From Bradyrhizobium sp. 164 (GTDB lineage: Bacteria > Pseudomonadota > Alphaproteobacteria > Rhizobiales > Xanthobacteraceae): a stretch of DNA of 36,769 nucleotides. The notes under the pieces are model-generated. The model did not search any database. It saw only the letters and a list, made by a program, of their open reading frames with translations, and had not been told where the DNA came from. This document shows, piece after piece, positions 24,835 to 31,808 of this stretch. Each line of letters opens with the position of its first letter. Position 1 is the stretch's first letter. The DNA is taken from assembly GCF_023073715.1 (NCBI RefSeq), contig NZ_JADPKA010000085.1, forward strand, positions 1 through 36,769, written 5' to 3'. The translations under genes were made by a program, and so were the position numbers.

Positions 24835-25920
24835 GCTATCGAACACGATCACGCTGCGCAGCGTCTTGCCGGCTTTCATGTTGGCAAAGCCCTCGTTGAT
24901 CTCGCTTAGCTTCAGCTTGGCCGAGATCCAGTCCTCCAGGTGCAGCCGGCCGCGCAGGTAGAAGTCGACCAGGCGTGGCATGTCGACGCGGAAATGGTTG
25001 GAGCCCATCGAGGAGCCCTGGATCTTGCGCTCGCGCAGGAAGTCGAAGCCGTGCAGCTCGATCTTCTGTCCGAACGGGATCATGCCGACGATGGTAGCGG
25101 TGCCGCCGGAGGCAAGCATGCCGAACGCCTGCTCGGCGGTTTCCTTGCGGCCGAGCACCTCGAAGGAATGATGCACGCCGCCATTGGTGAGATCGCGCAC
25201 CTGCTTCACGACGTCACCATCGGCGGGATTGATGATGTCGGTCGCGCCCAGCTTGGTCGCGAGCTGCAGCTTGGCCGGATTGGTGTCGATGGCGATGATG
25301 CGGCCGGCGCCGGCGATCTGCGCGCCGTTGATCGCGGCCATGCCGACGCCGCCGCAGCCGATCACCGCCACGGTCTCGCCGGCCGTCACCTTTGCCGTGT
25401 TCACCACCGCGCCGTAGCCGGTGATCACGCCGCAGCCGATCAGCGCGGCGAGATCGAGCGGCATTTCCTTCCGGATTTTGACGATCGCGTTCTCGTGCAC
25501 CAGCATCTGCTCAGCGAACGACGAGAGGTTGAGAAACTGGTGCAGCTTCTCAGGCTTCGCCCACTGCATCCGGTCGGAGACGCCCGGCAGCATCTTCACC
25601 GTCGTGTCGGTGCAGAGCACGGTGCGCCCCGTCGTGCAATTGTCGCAAGTGCCGCAGAAGACCGAGAGGCAGGTGACGACGTGATCGCCCGGCTTGACGT
25701 AAGTGACGTCGGAGCCGACCTGTTCGACCACGCCGGCGGACTCGTGCCCAAGCACCGCAGGTAGCGGATGCGGATAGAGGCCTTCCATGAAGTGCAGATC
25801 GGAATGACAGAGCCCGGCGACTGCGGTGCGGATCAGGACCTCGCGCGGGCCAGGCTTCGGCAGGCTGATGTCCTCGATGACGAGCGGCTGATTGACTTCA
25901 TAGAGGACGGCGGCCTTCAT
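24832..25920 (-). CDS. Zinc-dependent alcohol dehydrogenase (MDR family)
   Basis: NAD(P)-dependent dehydrogenase of 362 residues from ATG 25920, which has GAGGAAA upstream. Catalytic zinc ligands are Cys 38 (GLCHSDLHF) and His 59/Glu 60 (LGHESAGVVE), with a later Cys in LIGCGVITGYGAV. Structural zinc ligands are Cys 89, 92, 95 and 103 in CGTCDNC and VLC. The Rossmann motif is VIGCGGVGMAAI, followed by the IIAIDTNPAKL strand whose Asp favours NAD. The ITGYGAVVNTAKV segment is typical of class III/NDMA-type alcohol dehydrogenases. It lies just downstream of the AidB-like gene on the same strand, with a hairpin between. Likely oxidises an alcohol or reduces an aldehyde in lipid or xenobiotic metabolism. 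Confidence 0.92.
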   Translation of the reverse strand: MKAAVLYEVNQPLVIEDISLPKPGPREVLIRTAVAGLCHSDLHFMEGLYPHPLPAVLGHESAGVVEQVGSDVTYVKPGDHVVTCLSVFCGTCDNCTTGRTVLCTDTTVKMLPGVSDRMQWAKPEKLHQFLNLSSFAEQMLVHENAIVKIRKEMPLDLAALIGCGVITGYGAVVNTAKVTAGETVAVIGCGGVGMAAINGAQIAGAGRIIAIDTNPAKLQLATKLGATDIINPADGDVVKQVRDLTNGGVHHSFEVLGRKETAEQAFGMLASGGTATIVGMIPFGQKIELHGFDFLRERKIQGSSMGSNHFRVDMPRLVDFYLRGRLHLEDWISAKLKLSEINEGFANMKAGKTLRSVIVFDS

Positions 25921-25957
25921 CGGTGTTTCCTCATGCTGTTTCGTTGAGTGCATTCCT

Positions 25958-25980
25958 CACCTCTCCCTATGGGAGAGGTG
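25958..25980. terminator. Perfect hairpin between AidB-like and alcohol dehydrogenase genes
   Basis: CACCTCTCCC and GGGAGAGGTG form a perfect 10-base stem with a three-base TAT loop. It lies just after the AidB-like stop and 38 bases before the alcohol dehydrogenase start. It lacks a T-run. It could end most transcription from the upstream gene or be a repeat-derived stem. Confidence 0.5.
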
Positions 25981-25988
25981 AAAGGAGC

Positions 25989-27773
25989 CTACGCCGCCAG
26001 AAACAGTTCGCCAACCTCACTCATGGTGGCGTCGCGATCGCCGAGCAGCAGCGCGGCGATCTTCTGCTGCACTGGATTTTCCGTCAGCCGGAACGGATCG
26101 CTCGGCAGGACGCGATGGTCGATCACGAGCCGCGACAGCAGCAGCCGGCGCGCGTCGCCGCGCATGTCGTGGATGCGATGCGATTCCCAGGCGAGCGCGA
26201 CGGCGCTCGCGACATGATAGAGCAGGCTGGTGGCGCGCCGCGCATCGGCCTCGTATTCGACCTTGGCCGCGACCTCTCGTGCGAAGCCGACGGCGCGATC
26301 GGTGAGGCGGCGCAGATTATCGCGCCAGGCCTGTGGCACGGAGGCGCTGTCGTCGAGCCGGGCATGCAGATCGGCCGCGAGCGCGGACTCCGCGCCATGA
26401 CGGCCGACCGCGCGCCGCAGCGCATCGATCGCGACAATGTTGCCGGTGCCTTCCCAGACCGAGCCGAGATGCGCATCGCGCAGCAGGCGCGCGGTGGCGA
26501 ATTCCTCGATATAGCCGATGCCGCCGCGCATCTCGAGCGCATCGCCGCAGACCTTTCGCGCGTCGCGCGTGGCGCGGAACTTCAGCGTCGGCGTGAGAAT
26601 GCGCAAGAGCGCCGCCGCATCCTGGCTGCCGGCTTCGGCGCGGTCGAGCGCGTCGGCGGTGAGGAAGCTCATCGACAGCGCTTGCTCGACCGGCAGCATG
26701 ATTTTCAGCATCTGCCGGCGACCGAGCGGCAGGTCGATGATGCGATTGCCGAACACGACGCGGTTCTTCGCGACGGCAAGCGCGTCGTGATAGGCCCGGC
26801 GCATCAGCGCGGTGGATTTGACACCATTTGAGAGCCGCGACGAGTTCACCATCTCGGCCATCTGCACGAACCCACGGTCGAGCTTGCCCACTGCGTAGGC
26901 GATCGCGCCTTCGAGCTTGATCTCGCCCGAAGCCATCGAGCGGGTGCCGAGCTTGTCCTTGAGACGCACGATCCGGTAGCTGTTTTGCGAGCCGTCGTCG
27001 AGGAAGCGCGGCATCAAGAACAGGCCTACGCCGCGCGTGCCCGGGCCGGCGCCTTCAGGACGCGCCAGCAGCATCACGATCTTGGCGTCGGCGTTCGAGC
27101 AGAACCATTTTTCGCCGTAGAGGCGCCAATGGTCGCCTTCCTGCACCGCGCGGGTCGTCAGCGTGCCGACGTCGGAGCCGCCTTCTTTCTCGGTCATGAA
27201 CTGGCCGCCCTGGGTCAGCTTGCTCATGTCGGTCTGGGTCAGGCCATCCAGATATTTCGCCTTCAGCGCTTCACTGCCGAAATTCGCCAACAGTTTTGCG
27301 CAGCCGTCGGTGACGTTGATCGGGCAGCCCATGCCGAATTCGGTCTGGTTGAACAGGAAGGTGAAGGCGTGCTTGGCCACCACGGGATATTTGTCCGGCC
27401 AGCCCATGATGCCCTTGCGGATCGAGAGCGCGTGGACGCCGAATTCGCCGAACGCGGCCTTCTCCAGCTCGCGATAGGCCGGATGATACTCGATCCATTG
27501 TATGTCGCGGCCGAACTTGTCGCGCTGATGCAGGATGGGCGTGTGCCGGTCGGCAAGCCGCGCGCATTCGTCGAGCTGGCCGCCGGCGAGTTCGCCGAGG
27601 CGATCGAGATGCGGCTCGATATGGCGGAACAGCGTGTCCGGCAGATGGATGCGCAAGAGGTCCGTCAGTCCGGGATCGGCGCGGTAGAAATTCATGCCAG
27701 TGGTATCGGGTGCCAGCAGGCCGGACGGCTCGACCGCGATACGTGTTGGCGGCGCTGGGATGGGCTTGTGCAT
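25989..27773 (-). CDS. AidB-like acyl-CoA dehydrogenase
   Basis: Flavoprotein of 594 residues from ATG 27773 (GAGAGGA site); the frame continues upstream without protein character. The body follows AidB: MTEKEGGSDVG (193-203), a YGEKWFCSNADA segment, RLKDKLGTRSMASGEI, MRRAYHDALAVAKNRVVFGN, EMRGGIGYIEEF, and VWEGTGNIVAID. AidB is an adaptive-response protein that binds FAD and DNA, with weak acyl-CoA dehydrogenase activity; many AidB-like proteins in environmental bacteria seem metabolic. Upstream of the alcohol dehydrogenase and divergent from the short-chain dehydrogenase, so a catabolic role is as likely as DNA protection. Confidence 0.88.
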   Translation of the reverse strand: MHKPIPAPPTRIAVEPSGLLAPDTTGMNFYRADPGLTDLLRIHLPDTLFRHIEPHLDRLGELAGGQLDECARLADRHTPILHQRDKFGRDIQWIEYHPAYRELEKAAFGEFGVHALSIRKGIMGWPDKYPVVAKHAFTFLFNQTEFGMGCPINVTDGCAKLLANFGSEALKAKYLDGLTQTDMSKLTQGGQFMTEKEGGSDVGTLTTRAVQEGDHWRLYGEKWFCSNADAKIVMLLARPEGAGPGTRGVGLFLMPRFLDDGSQNSYRIVRLKDKLGTRSMASGEIKLEGAIAYAVGKLDRGFVQMAEMVNSSRLSNGVKSTALMRRAYHDALAVAKNRVVFGNRIIDLPLGRRQMLKIMLPVEQALSMSFLTADALDRAEAGSQDAAALLRILTPTLKFRATRDARKVCGDALEMRGGIGYIEEFATARLLRDAHLGSVWEGTGNIVAIDALRRAVGRHGAESALAADLHARLDDSASVPQAWRDNLRRLTDRAVGFAREVAAKVEYEADARRATSLLYHVASAVALAWESHRIHDMRGDARRLLLSRLVIDHRVLPSDPFRLTENPVQQKIAALLLGDRDATMSEVGELFLAA

Positions 27774-27995
27774 GATCGTCCTCTCGTTTCCGCCCGCCGG
27801 CAATTTTTTGCGCTTGCCGCTTGGGATGATGTCGATCATGCTCCAGAGGCGAATGCGGATAAAGCCGCAAATCGTCAGGGAGGCATGATCGCCGTGAGGG
27901 AGCAATTCACTCTGCGGAATTGTGACCGCCCCCGGCTGGTCGTCCGCGCAGACCATGCTTAGATCAACGGCTCCTTGTCTGCGAGAGATCACGCC

Positions 27996-28696
27996 ATGGA
28001 ACACCCAAAATACAGGATCGCGCTCATTGTCGGCGCCGGCGAAGGATTGAGCGCCTCGCTGGCAAGGCTCCTTGCGGCCCAGAACATCCGCGTCGCCCTT
28101 GCCGCGCGCAAGATCGAGAAGCTGGGCGCGCTCTGCACCGAGACCGGGGCCAAAGCCTATGCCTGCAACGCCACGGAGCCAGAGGAGGTTGAGCGATTGT
28201 TCGGCCTGGTCGAGCGCGAGATCGGCACGCCCGATCTCGTCGTCTACAACGCCAGCGGGCGCACGCGCGGACCGCTCGTCGATCTGGTCCCTGCCGATGT
28301 CGCGCACGCTATCGCGGTCAGCGCTTATGGCGGCTTCCTGGTGGGCAACAGGCGGCCAAGCGTATGCTGCCGAACAGGCACGGCGCGATCCTGTTCACCG
28401 GCGCCTCCGCCAGCGTCAAGGGCTATGCGCAGTCGGCATCGTTTGCGATGGGCAAGTTCGCGCTGCGCGGTCTCGCACAGAGCATGGCGCGCGAATTGTC
28501 GCCGCAGGGCATCCATGTCGCGCATTTCGTCATCGACGGCGCTATCCGCAGCGCGACGCGGACCGAGCCGGCCGACAAGCCGGACTCGATGCTCGACCCT
28601 GACGCCATCGCGCAGAGCTATTGGAACGTGTTGCAGCAGCCGCGCAGCGCCTGGAGCTGGGAGCTGGAGCTGCGGCCATGGGTTGAGACGTTTTGA
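27996..28696 (+). pseudogene. Short-chain dehydrogenase, frameshifted
   Basis: Two overlapping frames together make one SDR. The first, from ATG 27996, has the nucleotide-binding VGAGEGLSASLARLLA, then NASGRTRGPLVDL, and runs to about 28345. The rest (from about 28350) continues in another frame as RHGAILFTGASASVKGYAQ, KFALRGLAQSMAREL and GIHVAHFVIDGAI to the stop at 28696. The shift equals one missing base; inserting a C into GTGGGCAACAGGCGG would restore a VGQQAAKRML reading. Either a true inactivation or a sequencing error. In the second part the position of the catalytic Tyr of YxxxK is Phe (FAMGK), so even an intact protein would be atypical. Divergent from the AidB-like gene. Confidence 0.8.
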
Positions 28697-28730
28697 GGCG
28701 CTGTTTTGAGGCAATAACGTCACAACAATC

Positions 28731-28841
28731 GTCATTGCGAGCGAAGCGAAGCAATCGAGATATCTTCGCGGAGACAAACTGGATTGCTTCGTCGCCAGCG
28801 CAGACTTGCTTCGCAATTTGTCGCGGGCTGCTCGCCATGAC
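28731..28841. repeat. Bradyrhizobium-type interspersed repeat, copy 3
   Basis: About 110 bases: GTCATTGCGAGCGAAGCGAA at one end, GGAGAC and CTGGATTGCTTCGTCGC in the middle, and GCTCGCCATGAC at the other end. It ends 16 bases before the start codon of the crotonase gene, so it forms most of that gene's leader. Confidence 0.7.
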
Positions 28842-28857
28842 GAAGAGAGGGAGCGAC

Positions 28858-29688
28858 ATGACCACGGAAACCACCATCGATACCGGTACCAACGAGCTGC
28901 TCTGCGTCATCCGCGAGCGCGTCGCTGTCATCACGCTGAACCGGCCGGAGGCGCGCAACTCGCTGTCCGATACGTTAACGCCGGCGCTGCGCACGATGAT
29001 CCGGAGCTGCGGCGAGAACCCTGATGTCGGCGCACTGCTGCTCACCGGCGCAGGCGAAGCGTTCTGCGCCGGCGGCAACGTCAAGGGCATGGGTGCGCAT
29101 CGCGATTCAAAGAAGCTGGAGATGTCGCTTGAGGATCGCATCGCCGATCTCCAGGAGCGGCAGCGCCTGCTCACCGGCGCGCTGGTGTCGGTGCGCAAGC
29201 CCACCATCGCCGCCCTACCCGGCCCCGCAGTCGGCGCCGGGCTTGCCATCGCCATGGCCTGCGACATCCGCATCGCCGCGCAATCTGCGTTCGTTGTCAC
29301 CGGCTACGCCCGCATCGCGCTCAGCGGTGATTACGGCATCGCCTGGCTGCTGACCCGGCTAGTCGGCACCGCGCGGGCACGCGAATTGATGTTCACCGGC
29401 GATCGCGTCGATGCCGCGCGTTGCGAGGCGATCGGCCTCGTCAATCGCGTCGTGCCCGACGACTTGCTGCAAGCCGAGGCTTTCGCGCTGGCCAAATCGC
29501 TCGCCGAAGGCCCTCGCCTCGCGCTGCGCTACATGAAGGACAATCTCGACGAGGCCCTGCTCTTCGACTTCGAGACCGCGCGCGACCACGAGGCCGAGCG
29601 GCTGGTGCGCCTCACCGCGACCGCCGATCACAAGGAGGCCGTGCAGGCCTTCATCGAGAAGCGCAAGGCGGTGTTCACGGGGAAGTAG
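28858..29688 (+). CDS. Enoyl-CoA hydratase/isomerase-family (crotonase) protein
   Basis: Acyl-CoA enzyme of 276 residues; ATG 28858 is preceded by GAGAGGGAG. The crotonase oxyanion-hole segments are clear: GEAFCAGGNVKGM (about 66-78) and LPGPAVGAGLAIAMACDI (120-137). Both Glu residues that hydrate enoyl-CoA in rat mitochondrial hydratase (144 and 164) are replaced, by Ala 130 and Gly 149. Asp 158 in ALSGDYG aligns with the catalytic Asp of dienoyl-CoA isomerase and PaaG-like isomerases. So isomerase-type chemistry is likelier than hydration (alignment by eye). Expressed from behind the repeat at 28731; possibly grouped with the broken SDR upstream. Confidence 0.85.
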   Translation: MTTETTIDTGTNELLCVIRERVAVITLNRPEARNSLSDTLTPALRTMIRSCGENPDVGALLLTGAGEAFCAGGNVKGMGAHRDSKKLEMSLEDRIADLQERQRLLTGALVSVRKPTIAALPGPAVGAGLAIAMACDIRIAAQSAFVVTGYARIALSGDYGIAWLLTRLVGTARARELMFTGDRVDAARCEAIGLVNRVVPDDLLQAEAFALAKSLAEGPRLALRYMKDNLDEALLFDFETARDHEAERLVRLTATADHKEAVQAFIEKRKAVFTGK

Positions 29689-29711
29689 GCCGAAGGAGAC
29701 TGCGTGAAGGC

Positions 29712-29747
29712 AAAAAAATGCCCGGCTCTGGCTTCGCCAGGCCGGGC
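29712..29747 (-). terminator. Intrinsic terminator after the GNAT gene
   Basis: Stem GCCCGGC...GCCGGGC (29720-29726 and 29741-29747), with a CTGG/CCAG continuation and a TTCG loop. On the minus strand it is followed by ATTTTTTT (complement of seven A at 29712-29718). Lies ten bases after the stop of the acetyltransferase gene; a clear rho-independent terminator. Confidence 0.85.
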
Positions 29748-29757
29748 TCGGAGTGTA

Positions 29758-30381
29758 TCAAGCCGAGGCTGAGGGGCTGTCGGCCTGACGGGAAAGAGCG
29801 GCGAGGCGCCAGCTCGCACAGGGAATGTCTTTCGGTGCGACCGCGATCTTCTTGTCGAAGCGCACCAGCTTCCAGTCGTCGGGATGATTGACGAAAGCGA
29901 AGCCGGATTTGCGGGCGAGCGAGATCATGGTTTCGTTGGAGCGCAGCGTTTCGCCAAAGATGTGCTCGGCGCCCAGCGCAGCGGCGCGGCATTCCAGGTT
30001 CTTCAGAAGCGCAGTGGCGATCCCGTGACCGTGCCAGCGGTCGTCGACCGACAGGCCGAACTCGACCGCTGCGGTCTCGGCATGGAGCGCATAGCGCATT
30101 TCGGCGACGATAGTCTCGAAGCCGTCGACCATCATGGTCGCGACCACGGTGAAGCGCTCGCGCTCTCCGACATCGAGGAAATCGTGCAGGAGCCCCTTCG
30201 GTAATTCGCTGATCGCGCCGAAGAAACGGTTGTAGCGGGACCGCGTCGAGAGCGACCGGAAATAGTGCTGGAGCTCCTCAGTGTCGCGCGGCTCGACGAA
30301 GCGAAGCTTGAACGTCTCACCTTCCCGGGTGCGCAGCGTATCGGAATATTGCCTCAGGTCTTCCAGACGAAGCGTACTCAT
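29758..30381 (-). CDS. GNAT-family N-acetyltransferase
   Basis: Acetyl-CoA-dependent transferase of 207 residues. Visible are the N-terminal LRFVEPRDTEELQHYFRSLS (typical of GNAT units like those of protein acetyltransferases), a central strand EMRYALHAETAAVEFGLSV, and motif A DRWHGHGIATALLKNL with the acetyl-CoA pyrophosphate loop (about 114-129). FGETLRSNETMISLARKSGF follows. The substrate (protein lysine, amine or antibiotic) cannot be told. It is separated from the upstream DUF1127 gene by a strong hairpin and has a clear terminator downstream, so it is likely monocistronic. Confidence 0.88.
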   Translation of the reverse strand: MSTLRLEDLRQYSDTLRTREGETFKLRFVEPRDTEELQHYFRSLSTRSRYNRFFGAISELPKGLLHDFLDVGERERFTVVATMMVDGFETIVAEMRYALHAETAAVEFGLSVDDRWHGHGIATALLKNLECRAAALGAEHIFGETLRSNETMISLARKSGFAFVNHPDDWKLVRFDKKIAVAPKDIPCASWRLAALSRQADSPSASA

Positions 30382-30408
30382 GACACATGCCGCAAAGGGA
30401 AAGGGACC

Positions 30409-30439
30409 GCCGGCGCCCCTGTGATCAGGCGGCGCCGGC
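30409..30439 (-). terminator. Strong hairpin after the DUF1127 gene
   Basis: Arms GCCGGCGCC (30409-30417) and GGCGCCGGC (30431-30439) are perfectly complementary and the stem continues with CCTG/CAGG around a TGAT loop. On the minus strand a pyrimidine-rich stretch with two TTT runs follows. Lies 12 bases after the DUF1127 stop and before the GNAT start. Confidence 0.6.
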
Positions 30440-30450
30440 CTGGCGGCCGA

Positions 30451-30654
30451 TCAGGCCCGCCAGAAGGGTTTGTCGGCTTCATAAGCCACATCGCTCCAAG
30501 TCAGGCCGACGTCCTGCAGATCACGCGCAGTCCAGTTGGTGAGTTCGCGCCGGGTCCGGTAGCGTTCGTGCCAGATATGGAGGGTGTCGCCGATCTGGTG
30601 AATCAGGCTCGGCGCATGATGATTTGTCATCGAATTTTGGGTCAAGGTAGACAT
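30451..30654 (-). CDS. DUF1127 small protein
   Basis: Protein of 67 residues, ATG 30654 with AGGAG seven bases upstream. The C-terminal half carries the DUF1127 pattern (HERYRTRRELTNWTARDLQDVGLTWSDV), an Arg-rich helix followed by the conserved LxDxGLxxxD-like turn. Known small DUF1127 proteins in other Rhizobiales and in Brucella are controlled by LysR regulators or by stress and phosphate signals, some acting on RNA turnover. It is divergent from a LysR-type gene with 110 bases between starts, and a LysR-box-like dyad lies in that gap. Confidence 0.88.
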   Translation of the reverse strand: MSTLTQNSMTNHHAPSLIHQIGDTLHIWHERYRTRRELTNWTARDLQDVGLTWSDVAYEADKPFWRA

Positions 30655-30732
30655 CTTCAGCTCCTGGAGCTAACCTGACCGCTAATATCTGCTTGCTGCT
30701 GCGCCGCGACAAACGACAATTTGTACCTTTTC

Positions 30733-30751
30733 GCATGAAATAACGTCATGC
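30733..30751. promoter_or_regulatory. LysR-type box between DUF1127 and the LysR gene
   Basis: Perfect dyad GCATGA-N7-TCATGC. Inside it ATGAAATAACGTCAT shows the T-N11-A spacing of LysR-regulator boxes. It lies 14-32 bases upstream of the LysR start and about 80-97 bases upstream of the divergent DUF1127 start, the classical place for autoregulation plus activation of the divergent gene. Inferred from symmetry and position only. Confidence 0.45.
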
Positions 30752-30764
30752 ACCCTGCTGCCAA

Positions 30765-31664
30765 ATGACTGCCAGATTGCCATCCCTGAACGGATTGCGA
30801 GCGTTCGAGGCCGCCGCGCGCCATCTCAGTTTCACGCTGGCGGCGACCGAACTGAACGTGACCCAGACCGCGATCAGCCATCAGATCCGAAGGCTGGAGG
30901 AGGAACTCGGCATCCGCCTGTTCGTCCGGCAGAACCGCGCGCTGACGCTGACGCCGGAAGCGCGTGACTATTTGCCGGGCGTCCGCGCTGCCTTCAACGA
31001 TCTCCGGCTCGCCACCGACCGGTTGCTGCGCAAGGACGACGACAAGGTGCTGACCGTGTCGACGCTGGCTTCGCTTGCCGCCAAATGGCTGCTGCCACGG
31101 CTGACCGATTTCCAGGAGCAGCACCCCGGTATCGACGTCCGTATCACCACCTCGACCAGTCTTGTCGACTTCCAGCGCGACGACGTCGATGCCGCGATCC
31201 GCTACGGCCGCGGCCAGTGGCCGGGCTTGCGCGCCGATTGGCTGATGGCGGACGAGCTGTTTCCGGTGTGCAGTCCCTCCCTGCTGCGCGGCGACAAGCC
31301 GCTACGCCGCCCCGAAGACCTGCGAAACCATTCGCTGCTGCACACCTCGAACGCCAACAGCGACGACTGGCGGCTGTGGCTGACGGCGGCGGGCCTGCCA
31401 GCCGATATCGCCAGGCAGCCTGGTATCACTTTCGACATGATCTTCATGACCATCCAGGCCGCGATCGACGGCATCGGCGTCGCGATGGGCCGGACCTCCT
31501 ACGTTCAGGACGACATCGCCAAGGGCCGCCTCGTGGTGCCCTTCAAGATCGCGCTGCCGGCCGATGCCGGCTTCTACCTGGTCTCGCCGGAGGGCCGCCG
31601 CGAAGCGCCGAAATTGACCGCGTTCCGGGACTGGATGATCGCCGCAACGCAAAACAAGGCCTGA
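30765..31664 (+). CDS. LysR-family transcriptional regulator, GcvA-like
   Basis: DNA-binding regulator of 299 residues, the normal LysR length. The N-terminal winged helix-turn-helix (about 6-65) reads LPSLNGLRAFEAAARHLSF, then ELNVTQTAISHQIRRLEEEL and LFVRQNRALTLTPEA, the GcvA pattern. The C-terminal effector domain (about 95-295) contains SLVDFQRDDVDAAIRYGRGQWPGL, also GcvA-like. The ligand is unknown. It is divergent from DUF1127 and lies directly before, and in line with, the CitA-type transporter gene. Dyads in both flanking gaps make both neighbours plausible targets. Confidence 0.92.
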   Translation: MTARLPSLNGLRAFEAAARHLSFTLAATELNVTQTAISHQIRRLEEELGIRLFVRQNRALTLTPEARDYLPGVRAAFNDLRLATDRLLRKDDDKVLTVSTLASLAAKWLLPRLTDFQEQHPGIDVRITTSTSLVDFQRDDVDAAIRYGRGQWPGLRADWLMADELFPVCSPSLLRGDKPLRRPEDLRNHSLLHTSNANSDDWRLWLTAAGLPADIARQPGITFDMIFMTIQAAIDGIGVAMGRTSYVQDDIAKGRLVVPFKIALPADAGFYLVSPEGRREAPKLTAFRDWMIAATQNKA

Positions 31665-31726
31665 AAAATCATCAGCTTCCCCGGCAAAACCGATTGACTC
31701 GCCTCCCACCCTGCGGGAAGGGGTAT

Positions 31727-31753
31727 GACAGATTGTCGCAGCATCAATCTGTC
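31727..31753. promoter_or_regulatory. LysR-type box upstream of the CitA-type transporter
   Basis: Perfect nine-base inverted repeat GACAGATTG and CAATCTGTC separated by nine bases; T-N11-A is present inside it. It lies 56-82 bases before the transporter start codon. The symmetry is too exact to be a likely accident in this gap. No T-run follows, so it is more probably an operator than a terminator of the LysR gene. Confidence 0.5.
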
Positions 31754-31808
31754 GCCTTGCCGTGAAGACGAGTTCCGGCCGGCCACGCTTTTCCAAGGGG
31801 AGACCGCA

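Noticed and set aside
25989..28307. A longer start for the AidB-like protein (772 codons)
   Set aside because: The extra 178 codons overlap the divergent SDR gene antisense and lack family character; ATG 27773 has a good ribosome site.
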